Made by a program: the position numbers and the translations under genes. Of a stretch of 64,000 bases of DNA, positions 55,338 to 64,000 are shown piece after piece. Numbering within the stretch: the first letter of the stretch is position 1; each line of letters opens with the position of its first letter. The DNA lies in the NCBI GenBank assembly GCA_014529385.2, contig CM043945.1:152741741-152805740 (forward strand). The letters are read 5' to 3'. The DNA is from Adiantum capillus-veneris. Lineage: Eukaryota > Streptophyta > Polypodiopsida > Polypodiales > Pteridaceae. The notes under the pieces are model-generated. The model worked only from the letters and a program-made list of their open reading frames with translations, made no database searches and was not told the DNA's origin.

Positions 55338-56031
55338 CACCCTTAATAAACTTCATCTTTAATGCACCGCTCGTTATCTCTGGAGCATATTTATATAAAC
55401 ACAAAAATTTCTCATTGTACTTATCCACGGTTAGATATAGTTTCTTAGCTTTGTGCTACTTGAAACCATAAAATTCCATCTTCTTCTCCATAATGTAGTG
55501 AGGACAATAATACCTTTTTTCAGCTTGTGCACAAATTTTCTTCCATGCAATTACACTTTCATCAGGATCGAGTTTGCATTTACAATTTCCACCATAGTTT
55601 TGCAATGCTACAAAGCTACAGGATAGCAATCTTTATCTTTGATTCTTCAAAAACTCTCATAAGGCAAAGAAGTCTTTGAGTTTTTCAATCCATGCTTCTA
55701 AATCTTTGCCCGTCTTTCCTATGTCACCAAACTCATTAAGCTTATCTTTCTTAAAGACTTGTTTCATTACTGCTTCTCTTGGATCGTCATCATCATCATT
55801 TCTCTTCCACTTCTTCTTCTTTCGTCCTTCACCTTGCGAAGGCAGTGATGGACCATTTCCACCTTCTGGCAACTCAACCCAAATTCCACCTCCATCTTCT
55901 CCTCCACTTCCACTTCCACCTTCTGCATCCAGTATTCCTTTGTCATCTTTCTAACGTCTATTAAGATCTTCAAGGTGTTGCCAAATAAGCTCAGCTTGTT
56001 CCCTTAATCTTTGCTCGTATGCTTCAAAACT
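55338..56031 (-). pseudogene. Gyp1 gag, left unit, truncated
   Basis: A minus-strand gag start. The frame at 55657-55872 reads GEGRKKKKWKRNDDDDD..., then NEFGDIGKTGKDLEAWIEKLKDFFA, a gypsy-type gag N-terminus. Continuing left, 55340-55640 matches 63676-63990 of the right unit closely. Homology stops near 55338, inside gag. It lies directly after the primer site at 56032-56043, as the 5' part of an element should. Confidence 0.7.
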
Positions 56032-56043
56032 GCTCTAATACCA
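56032..56043 (-). other. Gyp1 primer-binding site
   Basis: GCTCTAATACCA, reversed initiator-Met type, two bases inside the LTR edge at 56046. Confidence 0.75.
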
Positions 56044-56045
56044 CT

Positions 56046-56972
56046 TGTGATGCAACACAAGAGAGTAAAACACATTGATAATAGAAAATTGATAGAGGGT
56101 GCAGAATAGACAGACAAAATAGGTTGATGTATATGATAATTACAAGAAGAGTATAACTCGTATCATAACCTCCCAACCACCCTTGAGCTATCTCACTCTC
56201 AATCATGCCTCACTCTCAATTACAGTCCCAGTCTCGCACACACTCGCAATCACAATCATGATCACGCTCTCAATCACAATCACACTTGCAGGGCCATCCC
56301 GATGATAGAGGTCATCTCCTAGAATGGCTAGCCAAATAGCAGCTATTTTTGTAGTCGAACTCCTATCGTTAGCAAAGTAGGACAAAAATAGGATCAAAAA
56401 GAGGCATCCTACACATGACCACAAAAATGACACTCAGAACATCCCACACGTGAAAATCTGCAAAAATTAGAAAACTTTTTCTTTGTTCTAAATTTTTAGC
56501 TATTTTCAATGGCCCGTATCTCCCAAACGGCTCCAAATCTATCCACAATCATTTCTTTATCTTGTCGCGCTCTTTGATAATTGTGTAGCGCAAAAAAGTC
56601 ACATCCCCTTCGGATCCTCCAAAACTTAACCTACAAGTTCGCAATTTCTACAAAAACGACATAAAACTGCATTTTCTCAAATTTTCCTAAATTTATGGAT
56701 TGAAATGAGCATCATAACAATAAAATCTAAAAATACTCAAAGAACAAAAAAATTCCTTGTGTTTAGGGCTAAGTTTCCTACATACAAAAATTTTCCAAAA
56801 TTTGACCGTAGCACCCTTAAAAGTGGCTCCCTAAGTGTACCCTGGATCAAAAGTTGAAACTGAAGAAAAACAATCAGAACAAACTCCTAAACTATAGAAA
56901 AACTTTCTAACGACCAAATTTTGCTTCAAACAAAAGTTATTACTAAAAATTTAAAAAATAAGTCCTATTACA
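56046..56972 (-). repeat. Gyp1 LTR shared by two units
   Basis: A 927-bp block starting TGTGATGCAACA and ending TCCTATTACA on the plus strand, so TGTAATAGGA...TTGCATCACA in element orientation, with proper TG/CA ends. To its left are primer site and gag; to its right are a polypurine tract and the integrase tail. An LTR with a 5' internal end on one side and a 3' internal end on the other is what a tandem dimer leaves. Confidence 0.6.
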
Positions 56973-57172
56973 TTCTTTCCTTATCAAAAGTAACTATGTC
57001 CTTAGAGTTGGAAGGAATGGTATTCAACATGTAAAACATCTAAGTCAGCCCAAGAGGCATCTTCTACAGGATACATATCCCACTTGACCAAAACTTCAAC
57101 AAGGGTTCTACTTTTAACTTGCCTAACTCTACGACCAAGATTGGTTTTTGGTTCTATCTTTAAGTCAACAAA
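56973..57172 (-). pseudogene. Gyp1 integrase C-terminal end and polypurine tract
   Basis: The minus-strand frame reads NLGRRVRQVKSRTLVEVLVKW, DMYPVEDASWADLDVL, matching the C-terminal LVKW..yP..eAtWe (chromodomain-like) motif of plant Gypsy integrases. AAGGAAAGAA (reversed at 56973-56982) precedes the LTR and fits a polypurine tract. The upstream part of the frame is Copia RNase H, joined near 57172. Confidence 0.65.
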
Positions 57173-57430
57173 AACCAGCCCAATCTGAGTCCAAAAAAGC
57201 ATATAACTCTGGCGGCAATGATCCCCCTTGGGATAAAACAATCCAAGATGCAAAGCGCCACTCAAGTAGCAAAAAATCCTCTTGACAGCCTGCCAATGCT
57301 TAGACCCTGGGCTATGCATAAATCTATTGACATGTGAGACTGCAAACTGAATATTTGGCCCCGTGTTGCATACATAAATGAGGCAGCCAACATCAGTTTG
57401 GTAAAGAGTGACATCAGCAGGATATGCACC
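57173..57430 (-). pseudogene. Cop1b RNase H fragment
   Basis: Reads ...YQTDVGCLIYVCNTGPNIQFAVSHV and FMHSPGSKHWQAVKRIFCYL, then is fused to Gyp1 sequence. At the other end it meets reverse transcriptase N-terminal sequence directly because the part between is deleted. Confidence 0.75.
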
Positions 57431-57865
57431 CTATGCAACAAGTCAAGCCTTATAGCAATCAATCTCACCATCCGACTTGCATTTCAACTTGTAAACCCAC
57501 TTCGTACCAATGGCCTTTTTTCTAGGAGGCAAATCACATAAAGTCCATGTATCATTTTCTATAAGTGCATCATTTTCATATTGCATGGTAGTCATCCAAT
57601 TTTTTGAATTTTGTGCATCAAAAGACAAAGGTTCCTCAACATCACATAAGCTAGAAACAACCAAAGCATAACAATATGATGCATGGTGAGAACTTGAATG
57701 AGTATGCCTCGACAAAGGTGCATCCAATTTACTATCACGCAAAGTATGCACCATACATTTTGGCATTCCTCTAGCCTGCTCATTCTCAGCCCTTTCCTCA
57801 TCAAGTACATCATGTACATCTGCATCAGTAATAGGCTGATCTATAACATTTTCCGAAACCCCCAT
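57431..57865 (-). pseudogene. Cop1b integrase tail and reverse transcriptase start
   Basis: MGVSENVIDQPITDADVHDV through ENDTWTLCDLPPRKKAIGTKW, then YKLKCKSDGEIDCYKA; the frame then runs into the internal deletion. No catalytic YVDD remains. Confidence 0.8.
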
Positions 57866-59400
57866 AGGCTATACATTTGCCTCATTTGAATTTACATTCG
57901 AACTTCCACCACTGAAAAGAGGCAACAAACTGTCATAAATGTCATGTGAGCTTACATTATAGTCTCTAGTACATGATAGCAAGGGCTAAACAGAATCTTC
58001 CACAAACACAACATCCCGTGAAACCAAGATACGCTTTGTTTGTGGATGGTATAACCTGTAACCTTTGCTTTCAGCACTATAACTAACAAAAATGCACTTG
58101 ATAGCCTTATCATCCAATTTTTTACATTGTGTTTGTGGCACCAAAGCATAGGCCAAACAGCCAAAAACACGCATGTGCTCAATAGAAGGCTTTCTATTAT
58201 GTCATGCTTCATATGGAGTATAGACTCCAAATCTTTGTAGGACACCTGTTAAGTACATAGGTGGCACACGTGTGGCCTCAAGCCAAAATGAGTGCGGCAA
58301 AGCTTGACTTTTTACCATACATCGTGCCATTTTTGTAAGTGATCTGTTTTTTCTCTCAGCAACATCATTTTGTTGAGGTGTATATGGCACTATATATTAA
58401 TATTTTATCCCATGAGTAGCCAGAAATGCATTAAATTCATGAGACATATACTCCCCCCTCGATCGGAACGGAGGGTGTCCATAGTGCATTTCAAGACATT
58501 TTCAGTCATAGCCAAAAATTGTTTGAAGCACATAAACACTTCGAACTTCGCTTTAAGCGGATTTACCCATGTATGCCTAGAGTAATCATCAATGAAAGTG
58601 ACAAAGTAAAGGTAATTGCCCAAAGATGGAGTTTGCACAAGCTACAACCTGCATGTGGCTCTAATTGAACCATCCTTTGGAAACTTTGCATGTTGCATTT
58701 TACCCAATATACAGCCTTCACAAACATGTTTGACAAGTACTTCAAGAGACGGCAAAGAAGCAACCATCATTTCTACAAACGTAGCAAACAAGTGAAATTC
58801 AAATGCCCAAAAGGTGCATGCCAAAATTTTACATCTAAAACAGCCTTTGAATACACGATTGCATTTGCAAAATTTTGCCCACACTTGTCATACAAAGTGA
58901 GCTTATACAGTCCACAGCATAAAATGCCAGATGCAACAATTTCATCATCAAAATTGAGATCATGTATTGTACATTTGTCATCCACAAATTTGACTACAAT
59001 TAGCAGGTGCAGATATAGACAAAACGTTCTTTTTAATCCCAGGTACATACAATGCATCAACAAGTGTGAAAGAACTACCATTCGTAGCAGTAAGCACAAT
59101 CTTTCAAAGTCCCTTAACTAGATAAGAGGCAGTGTTGGCACAAGTGACTGAATTCCCATGAGGGACATCCTCGAGAGAGGTAAACAAGTCACGATGAGAG
59201 GTAATGTGCTTTGTAGCACCATTGTCAAAGTACCACACATGAGCATCTGCAACAATTGGCATACATGCACCATGGATAGAAGGATCATAAGTGCATTCTG
59301 CACTAAAATCCCATTCTGCATCAACATCAACATCACAATCTCATTTCATAGGAGACTCAACAATAGCTGTATTTGTAGTGGAACCATCCTCTTTCTTCTA
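57866..59400 (-). pseudogene. Cop1b protease and integrase
   Basis: Parts of the Cop1 integrase (LRSDRGG, TFIDDYSRHTWVN, PYTPQQNDVAERKNRSL, MRVFGCLAYALVP) and pre-integrase (HVCEGCILGKMQ) in several frames. The N-A-V motif GVAERKN reads DVAERKN here. Heavily broken. Confidence 0.8.
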
Positions 59401-60313
59401 AGCCTCTTTTGCCTTCAATTTCGGACACTACTTGATCAAGTGGTCATTAGCCTTACAATAATGGCAACGCATCTTCTTTTTGCCCTTATCACCAGAATTC
59501 CCAAATGAATTTCTACCAGCAGAAGCATTAGGAACATGTGATTTTCTACTCGCAGAAGAACTAAGAGAAGTGGCTACATTGCTGTTACCACCTTTTCTTT
59601 AAGCAGCAATAAAGGCATGTTCAACTGCATGCTATTTAGCTCCTTTTTCTTTTGGAAAGTGAATCTTTCACAGTAATGTTCATAACGCATCAAACTTGAC
59701 AACTTCAGGATTTCCATACGTCATACGTCTCCAAGTACTAGCAAAAGTCTAGCAAGAATTTGGCAAAGCATCAAGAATAGTCTACACAAGAAAATTATCA
59801 AAAATGACTTCACCTATAGAAATAAGTTGCTCATTTATATCCTTGACACCAGCAAGGAAAGTGTCCATTTCATCTTCCTCTTGCATAATCTTTGACTTCA
59901 GCTCTTTAAGCAGCAATGCAATTTTAGCCTCATTGAGACTTCATAAAGACCAGCCAAAATATCCCAAGCCTTTTTTGTAGATTTTGTTGAATGAATATGA
60001 GGAGTAATAGTGTGTTTCACAGACAATACAATTAGTGCATGAGCCTGTGCATCTCTTACATCCCAACGAGCTTGATCAGCCATAGGCAAAATAGTTCTGA
60101 CAGTAGCAATCCTGCCCAACAAAACCTACAACATCCTCATCATTGCATGTATCCACAGAACCAGGACATACATCAATACCTTGCACAATATTCCACACAC
60201 CCTTTGACACAAGTACATGTTGCATCATGTAAGCCAACATAGGGTAATTGTCCCCATCCAATCTGTTCTCAGTAGCTAACATCTTGAACACATCTATGTT
60301 GTTGTCAACCATG
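59401..60313 (-). pseudogene. Cop1b gag
   Basis: ATG at about 60313 (MVDNNIDVFKMLATENRLDGDN) and reads VSKGVWNIVQGIDVCPGS, which shows the Trp lost in Cop1. Continues to the TAG at 59749-59751, which stands at the same codon as the TAG at 27922 in Cop1. The zinc knuckle region can be read near 59440-59480. Confidence 0.75.
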
Positions 60314-60661
60314 GCAAATGTTGCATCTGATGTGAAAACTGCTCCAAAAGAGGAGAAACAAAGCGGGAGCAACACGTGCTATCTAGCACAAACCGTAGAA
60401 GACTATAAAGTACATGTTATGCAAAGAAAGGCACTGACAAAAATTTTACACAAAATGACAAAATAGCATGTAGTGAAAACGAAGGCTGAAATGAGCCCAA
60501 ATGAAAAATCTAAGTAGACCGTGAGCTCTATGAGCTCCTCTGAAGTATTATCAACCTGCTGATGCTCACCAAAGTTCACAAAAATTGGAGAAAGTGAGCA
60601 AGCGTGTGTTGGAGGTGCTGGAGACTAAGCCCAAGAGGATGCAACCTGCTCTGATACCAAT

Positions 60662-60890
60662 TGTTGGAATTAGGGTTGCAAGGAAACACACACAGCTTGG
60701 AGAAGACAAAGGAATCTCGAGGCACACAATAGAGAGTGTATTACTTAATGTGCAATGGAAAGATAAGATAGCCCTAGAGTGATGGGCATATATACAATGC
60801 ACAGGGGAAAAAAACTCCTAGTGAGGGAAAAAATGCCCCGGTGGTCCTAGGTGTGTTCACACACATCACTACCACATGTATATGGTAACA
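60662..60890 (-). repeat. Cop1b 5' LTR
   Basis: TGTTGGAATTAGGG...GGTAACA, two bases longer than the Cop1 LTRs. Primer site GCTCTGATACCA lies at 60648-60659. No second LTR survives. Confidence 0.9.
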
Positions 60891-61761
60891 AATTTATTCT
60901 TTTTCTCGGCTTCCTAAATGTAACACCTAATCTTGAAAAGTTCTAAGTCCATTCTCTCAAGCATTTTCTTAGAGACTTCTACCTTCTCATGATCTAAAAA
61001 TTTCAGAGGAGTCGAATAGTTACCGCCATACATTGCCTCAAAAGATGCCATTTGGATAGACACATGCCAAGAGCCTGTTATAAGAAACATCAACTAAAGG
61101 CAAGTAATCTATCCAATTAGTTTTCCTCTCACTCATATACATCCTAAGCATGTATTTCAATACCCAATTTGCTCGTTCTGTTTTCCCATCCATTTGACGA
61201 TGAAAAGCAGTGCTCATTCTTAGTTATGTTCCTATGGCTTAAAAAGTATCCTTCCAAAAGTTAGAGGTGAATTTAGAGTCACGGTTAGACACTATGATCT
61301 TGGGCATACCATGCAATTAAAAAACTCTTTAACAAAGAATTTAGCAACATGCAAGGCAGTATCGATCTTCTTCATTAGAAAGAAATGTGTCATTTTTGTT
61401 AATCTATCAAGCACAATAAAGATAGTGTCAAAATTCCCTCTAGTTGTAGGTAATATTGTGATGAGTCTATTGATATGGATTCCCACTTTTTATCAAGAAC
61501 ATCTAGAGGTTGTAACTCATGAGGTAAGCATTTATGCTCAACCTTCGCGTGTTGACATTCTAAGCATTTTATGTACATACAAAAAGATATCAGCTTGCAT
61601 GCTTGGCCAAAAAATGAACTCTTCACTTTAGCATATGTTTTATTAAAACCAAGATGTCTTGCAAATGGAGTATTATGACTTTCCCACAAAATTTGATGTT
61701 TCAAAGAGGAATTTGTAGACACATACAAGCAATCATGATAGTACAAGCTACTTGTATCCAA
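60891..61761 (-). pseudogene. Gyp1 integrase, main part
   Basis: On the minus strand: LWESHNTPFARHLGFNKTYAKV...CLECQHAKVEHK, an H2C2-type zinc domain, then ESISID..., FDTIFIVLDRLTKMTHFF and (after shifts) the D/E region with RDSKFTSNFW and FHRQMDGKTERANW. The core Asp and Glu blocks are recognisable. Its 3' end was separated from the tail at 56973-57172 by Cop1b. Confidence 0.75.
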
Positions 61762-62340
61762 ATAAAATAACCCTCAAACATCTCTCCCCCATGAGAATTT
61801 AGAATGGAGATAATGTTAGAGTAGAAAGGATTATTATTCACTTTACTTCAAACTTGATCAATCAAATCACTATGTACAACACAAATCAGATTATACATAG
61901 GCTTTAAACACCTTAGTCTCTTTCCTAGCCAAATATTCAAAATCAAAGTCAATCTCACACACGTTGCTTCTTGAGTAATGGCTGAGTGAAAATATATTTT
62001 AAATTCCAATAATTAGTCCTTGATTCAAATTTCACATGAAGCAACAATGGCACCAATGTTTTAAAGCATGAACAACAACTCTTAATTCCAAATCATGTAC
62101 ATGATAATTCACTTCATGCCTTCTCAACTTCCTAGATTCATATGCAACAACTCTTTCCTCTTGACATAAAACACATGCCATTTGTTTTCCACTTGCATCA
62201 CATGTTACCACAAAAGGTTTCTATAACTCTAAAAATTTTATGATAAAATTTTTAGCCACCTTTCCTTTAAGTGTTTCAAATGCAGCTTGACATGCTTCAA
62301 ACCATACAAAACCCTTGTTTTTCTTTGTTAGTTCAATTAG
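61762..62340 (-). pseudogene. Gyp1 RNase H
   Basis: Reads PFVVTCDASGKQMACVLCQEE, RVVAYESRKLRRHEVNYHVHD and LELRVVVHALKHW, the RNase H-like pattern of plant Gypsy pol, with several stops. The line before it, NKGFVWFEACQAAFETLK, is the RT-RNase H connection. Confidence 0.7.
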
Positions 62341-62960
62341 AGGACTCGCAATCTAAGAAAATTTCTTAATATGTGCTTGCTCATACTGTGCCAACTCCAT
62401 GAAACTCCTTGTATCTCTCACAGTTCTTGGTGTCGACCACCTCATCAAGATCGATATAAATGACCTCTTTAGAAATTACCCTTCCCAAATATACAATTTC
62501 TTCCTTAGCAAAGAAGCACTTACTCAATTTGGCATAGAAGCGACATTCACAAAGTACTTCAAGAGTTTTCCTTGAATGCAGTTCGTGATCCTTTCCATTT
62601 TTAGAAAAAACAAAAATATCATCCAAAAACATCAAAATGGAATAATCAAGATATGGATAAAATATATTGTTCATCAAACGCATGAATTTTGTAGGTGCAT
62701 TACTCAAACCAAAGCCAAAATTGTACTTTTAAATTGTACTAGTTCTTTGAAAACACTTTTGCACCGCCAAGTTGACTTAACAACTCATCGATGTGTGAGA
62801 AGGGATACGGGACATTTATTTATTCAAATCCCTGTAATCAAAACACAACCTATATATCCCATCATTTTACCTCTGCAAAAGAACAAGGTTGTCCCAATGA
62901 GATACACTAGGTCTAATTAACCCTTTCTTTAACAACTCATCGAGTTTAGTTTTACTTTTT
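62341..62960 (-). pseudogene. Gyp1 reverse transcriptase
   Basis: The best-kept frame (62381-62707) reads SNAPTKFMRLMNNIFYPYLD and MFLDDIFVFSKNGKDHELH, where FLDD takes the place of the YxDD catalytic box, followed by ECRFYAKLSKCFFAKEEI and YLGRVIS. Gene order RT - RNase H - integrase marks Ty3/Gypsy. The parts on either side are frameshifted. Confidence 0.8.
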
Positions 62961-64000
62961 TTAACCCATCTTTGTTGAATCTATATGGAGCTCATAAGTA
63001 TGGTTCGGTTCCTGGATATAGGTTTATCCCATGGTCTCTTGATCTAGGAGGAGGCATATCTGGCAGGTGATCAAATAAAACGTCTTTGAACTCATCAAGA
63101 AGATTTTCCACATACAATGGCTTTTTTTTCAAGTTCATCTTTTAATTCATTTGCAAAAATTATAAAGGCGTCACACCCCTATCAAAGTCCCATTATCATC
63201 TTCATGGTTGAAATCAAAGTAAACTTGGAATCCCTTTCTTTTGCGTCAGCAGTAGTTTCCACTTCATCCATCTTGGCATGTACTGCCTTATCAATCACTT
63301 TGTTCGGGCATTCAAAATTTTGGTGCCCTTGCTCTCTAAATTGAAAGCATATCAAGTCTTTGAGCTCTTTTGAGGAACTCCTAGCCTTGCTACCAATGCT
63401 TGCTTCATCTGGTTTTTGTTTCCATTTCCAGTTCCTCCATTTGGGAACAACCTTCATTGCTTCTATCCATTGTTACCTTGCCAATTAGGGAAAGACTAAT
63501 CTGGCAGGTTCCAAGGATTTGCTACATCCTTATTTGAACGATGGCTCGTTGAAGTCATCCTTCTAGTCTGTTTGAATTTGTCCCGCTTCTCATAATTTTT
63601 GGCCTTTGCCACAAAATCTGAGAAATCAACACAGCCTACACCCTTCACTTGAAACTTCAACATGTCTCACAAGCCCTCAATAAACATCATCTTTAATGCA
63701 TCGCCCGTTACATCTGGAGCATATTTATGTAGACGTAGAAATTTATCTTGTACTCATCCACGATCAGAACTGGTTTCTTAGCTTCATGCTGCTTGAAACC
63801 ATAAAATTCCACCTTCTTCTCCATAATGTAGTGAGAAAAATAATACCTTTCTTCAGCTTGTGCATGAAATTTCTTCCATGAAATTATGCTTTCATCAGTA
63901 CAAGTCTGCATGTACAATTTCCATCATAGCTTTGCAATGCTACAAAGCTACATGATAGCAATGTTTACCTTTGATTCTTTAAAAAATCTATGTAAGGCAA
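62961..64000 (-). pseudogene. Gyp1 gag and protease region, runs off the window
   Basis: Gag fragments: KKFHAQAEERYYFSHYIMEKK (63708-63917), then KAKNYEKRDKFKQTRRMTS near 63540-63620, and a zinc knuckle CFQFREQGHQNFEC (near 63310-63350) in which the second Cys reads Phe. Protease motifs between 62960 and 63180 are not clear. From the left unit, the gag start, primer site and LTR of this unit should lie about 0.4 kb beyond the right edge. Confidence 0.65.

Larger units (their letters stand above)
57173..60890 (-). mobile_element. Cop1b: second Cop1 copy, 3'-truncated and deleted
   Basis: Shares sequence with Cop1 along its length: a 229-bp 5' LTR (60662-60890), primer site GCTCTGATACCA (60648-60659), gag, protease, integrase, start of reverse transcriptase and part of RNase H. 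The 3' LTR and the last part of RNase H are missing (join at 57172). About 650 bp that include the YVDD region are deleted near 57430. It has more stops and shifts than Cop1. Gyp1 integrase sequence flanks it on both sides, so it was inserted into Gyp1. Confidence 0.85.

Noticed and set aside
56210-56290. CACACTCTCAATCACAATC-rich stretch as a separate satellite
   Set aside because: It lies within the Gyp1 LTR and is a short low-complexity patch of it.

Overview
The window looks like repeat-dense nuclear DNA of a land plant. It is AT-rich, has long (GA)n/(CT)n microsatellites, and is filled with plant-type Ty1/Copia and Ty3/Gypsy LTR retrotransposons and one CACTA DNA transposon whose transposase has the plant domain series. 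I cannot fix the species or class; the sparse genes and deep nesting fit a large, transposon-swollen genome. Only one host-like gene is supported with confidence: an intact single-exon gene at 1755-2315 for a 186-residue protein with a Ser-rich, transit-peptide-like N-terminus and a domain resembling the dimeric alpha/beta-barrel (antibiotic biosynthesis monooxygenase-like) fold, with a TATA box 70 bp upstream of its ATG.

From 4.4 to 23.6 kb, and again from 33.6 to 36.5 kb, lie several copies of one gag-only, non-autonomous LTR family (called LG here, similar to TR-GAG elements). Each has LTRs of about 1.8-2.1 kb, an initiator-Met-type primer site and an internal region of about 1.4 kb that encodes only gag. 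The LTR itself carries a TATA promoter and a short exon that appears to be spliced to the internal gag. Copy A (from 4444) is split in its gag by a complete 7.6-kb CACTA element (7303-14898; 12-bp inverted repeats, 3-bp target duplication TTC). That element carries a decayed six-exon TNPD-type transposase, a TNPA-like second gene and a captured heavy-metal-associated (HMA) domain fragment. Downstream, LG LTR pieces are joined in alternating orientation, including a nearly perfect palindrome centred at 21,239.

From 23.9 to 29.1 kb lies a complete but mutated Copia element, Cop1 (minus strand, 227-bp LTRs, TSD TAAAA). The stretches 29.1-33.6 and 36.5-40.5 kb hold little that can be recognised. 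A Copia reverse transcriptase/RNase H fragment (40.5-41.5 kb) runs into an LTR-like block ending in a different primer-site type. A nearly intact Copia element, Cop2, follows (42,967-48,485, plus strand, 192-bp LTRs, TSD TGAGG). From 48.5 to 53.4 kb are two related pieces of a decayed gag-type coding region on the minus strand.

From 55.3 kb to the right edge is a Ty3/Gypsy family (Gyp1, minus strand) arranged as gag - LTR - integrase tail, as expected for two tandem elements sharing one LTR. A second Cop1 copy, missing its 3' end and part of its reverse transcriptase, interrupts the Gyp1 integrase at 57.2-60.9 kb. The Gyp1 gag runs off the right edge. Many premature stops in the elements sit where CAG, CAA or CGA is expected, which fits decay of methylated cytosines in silenced DNA.
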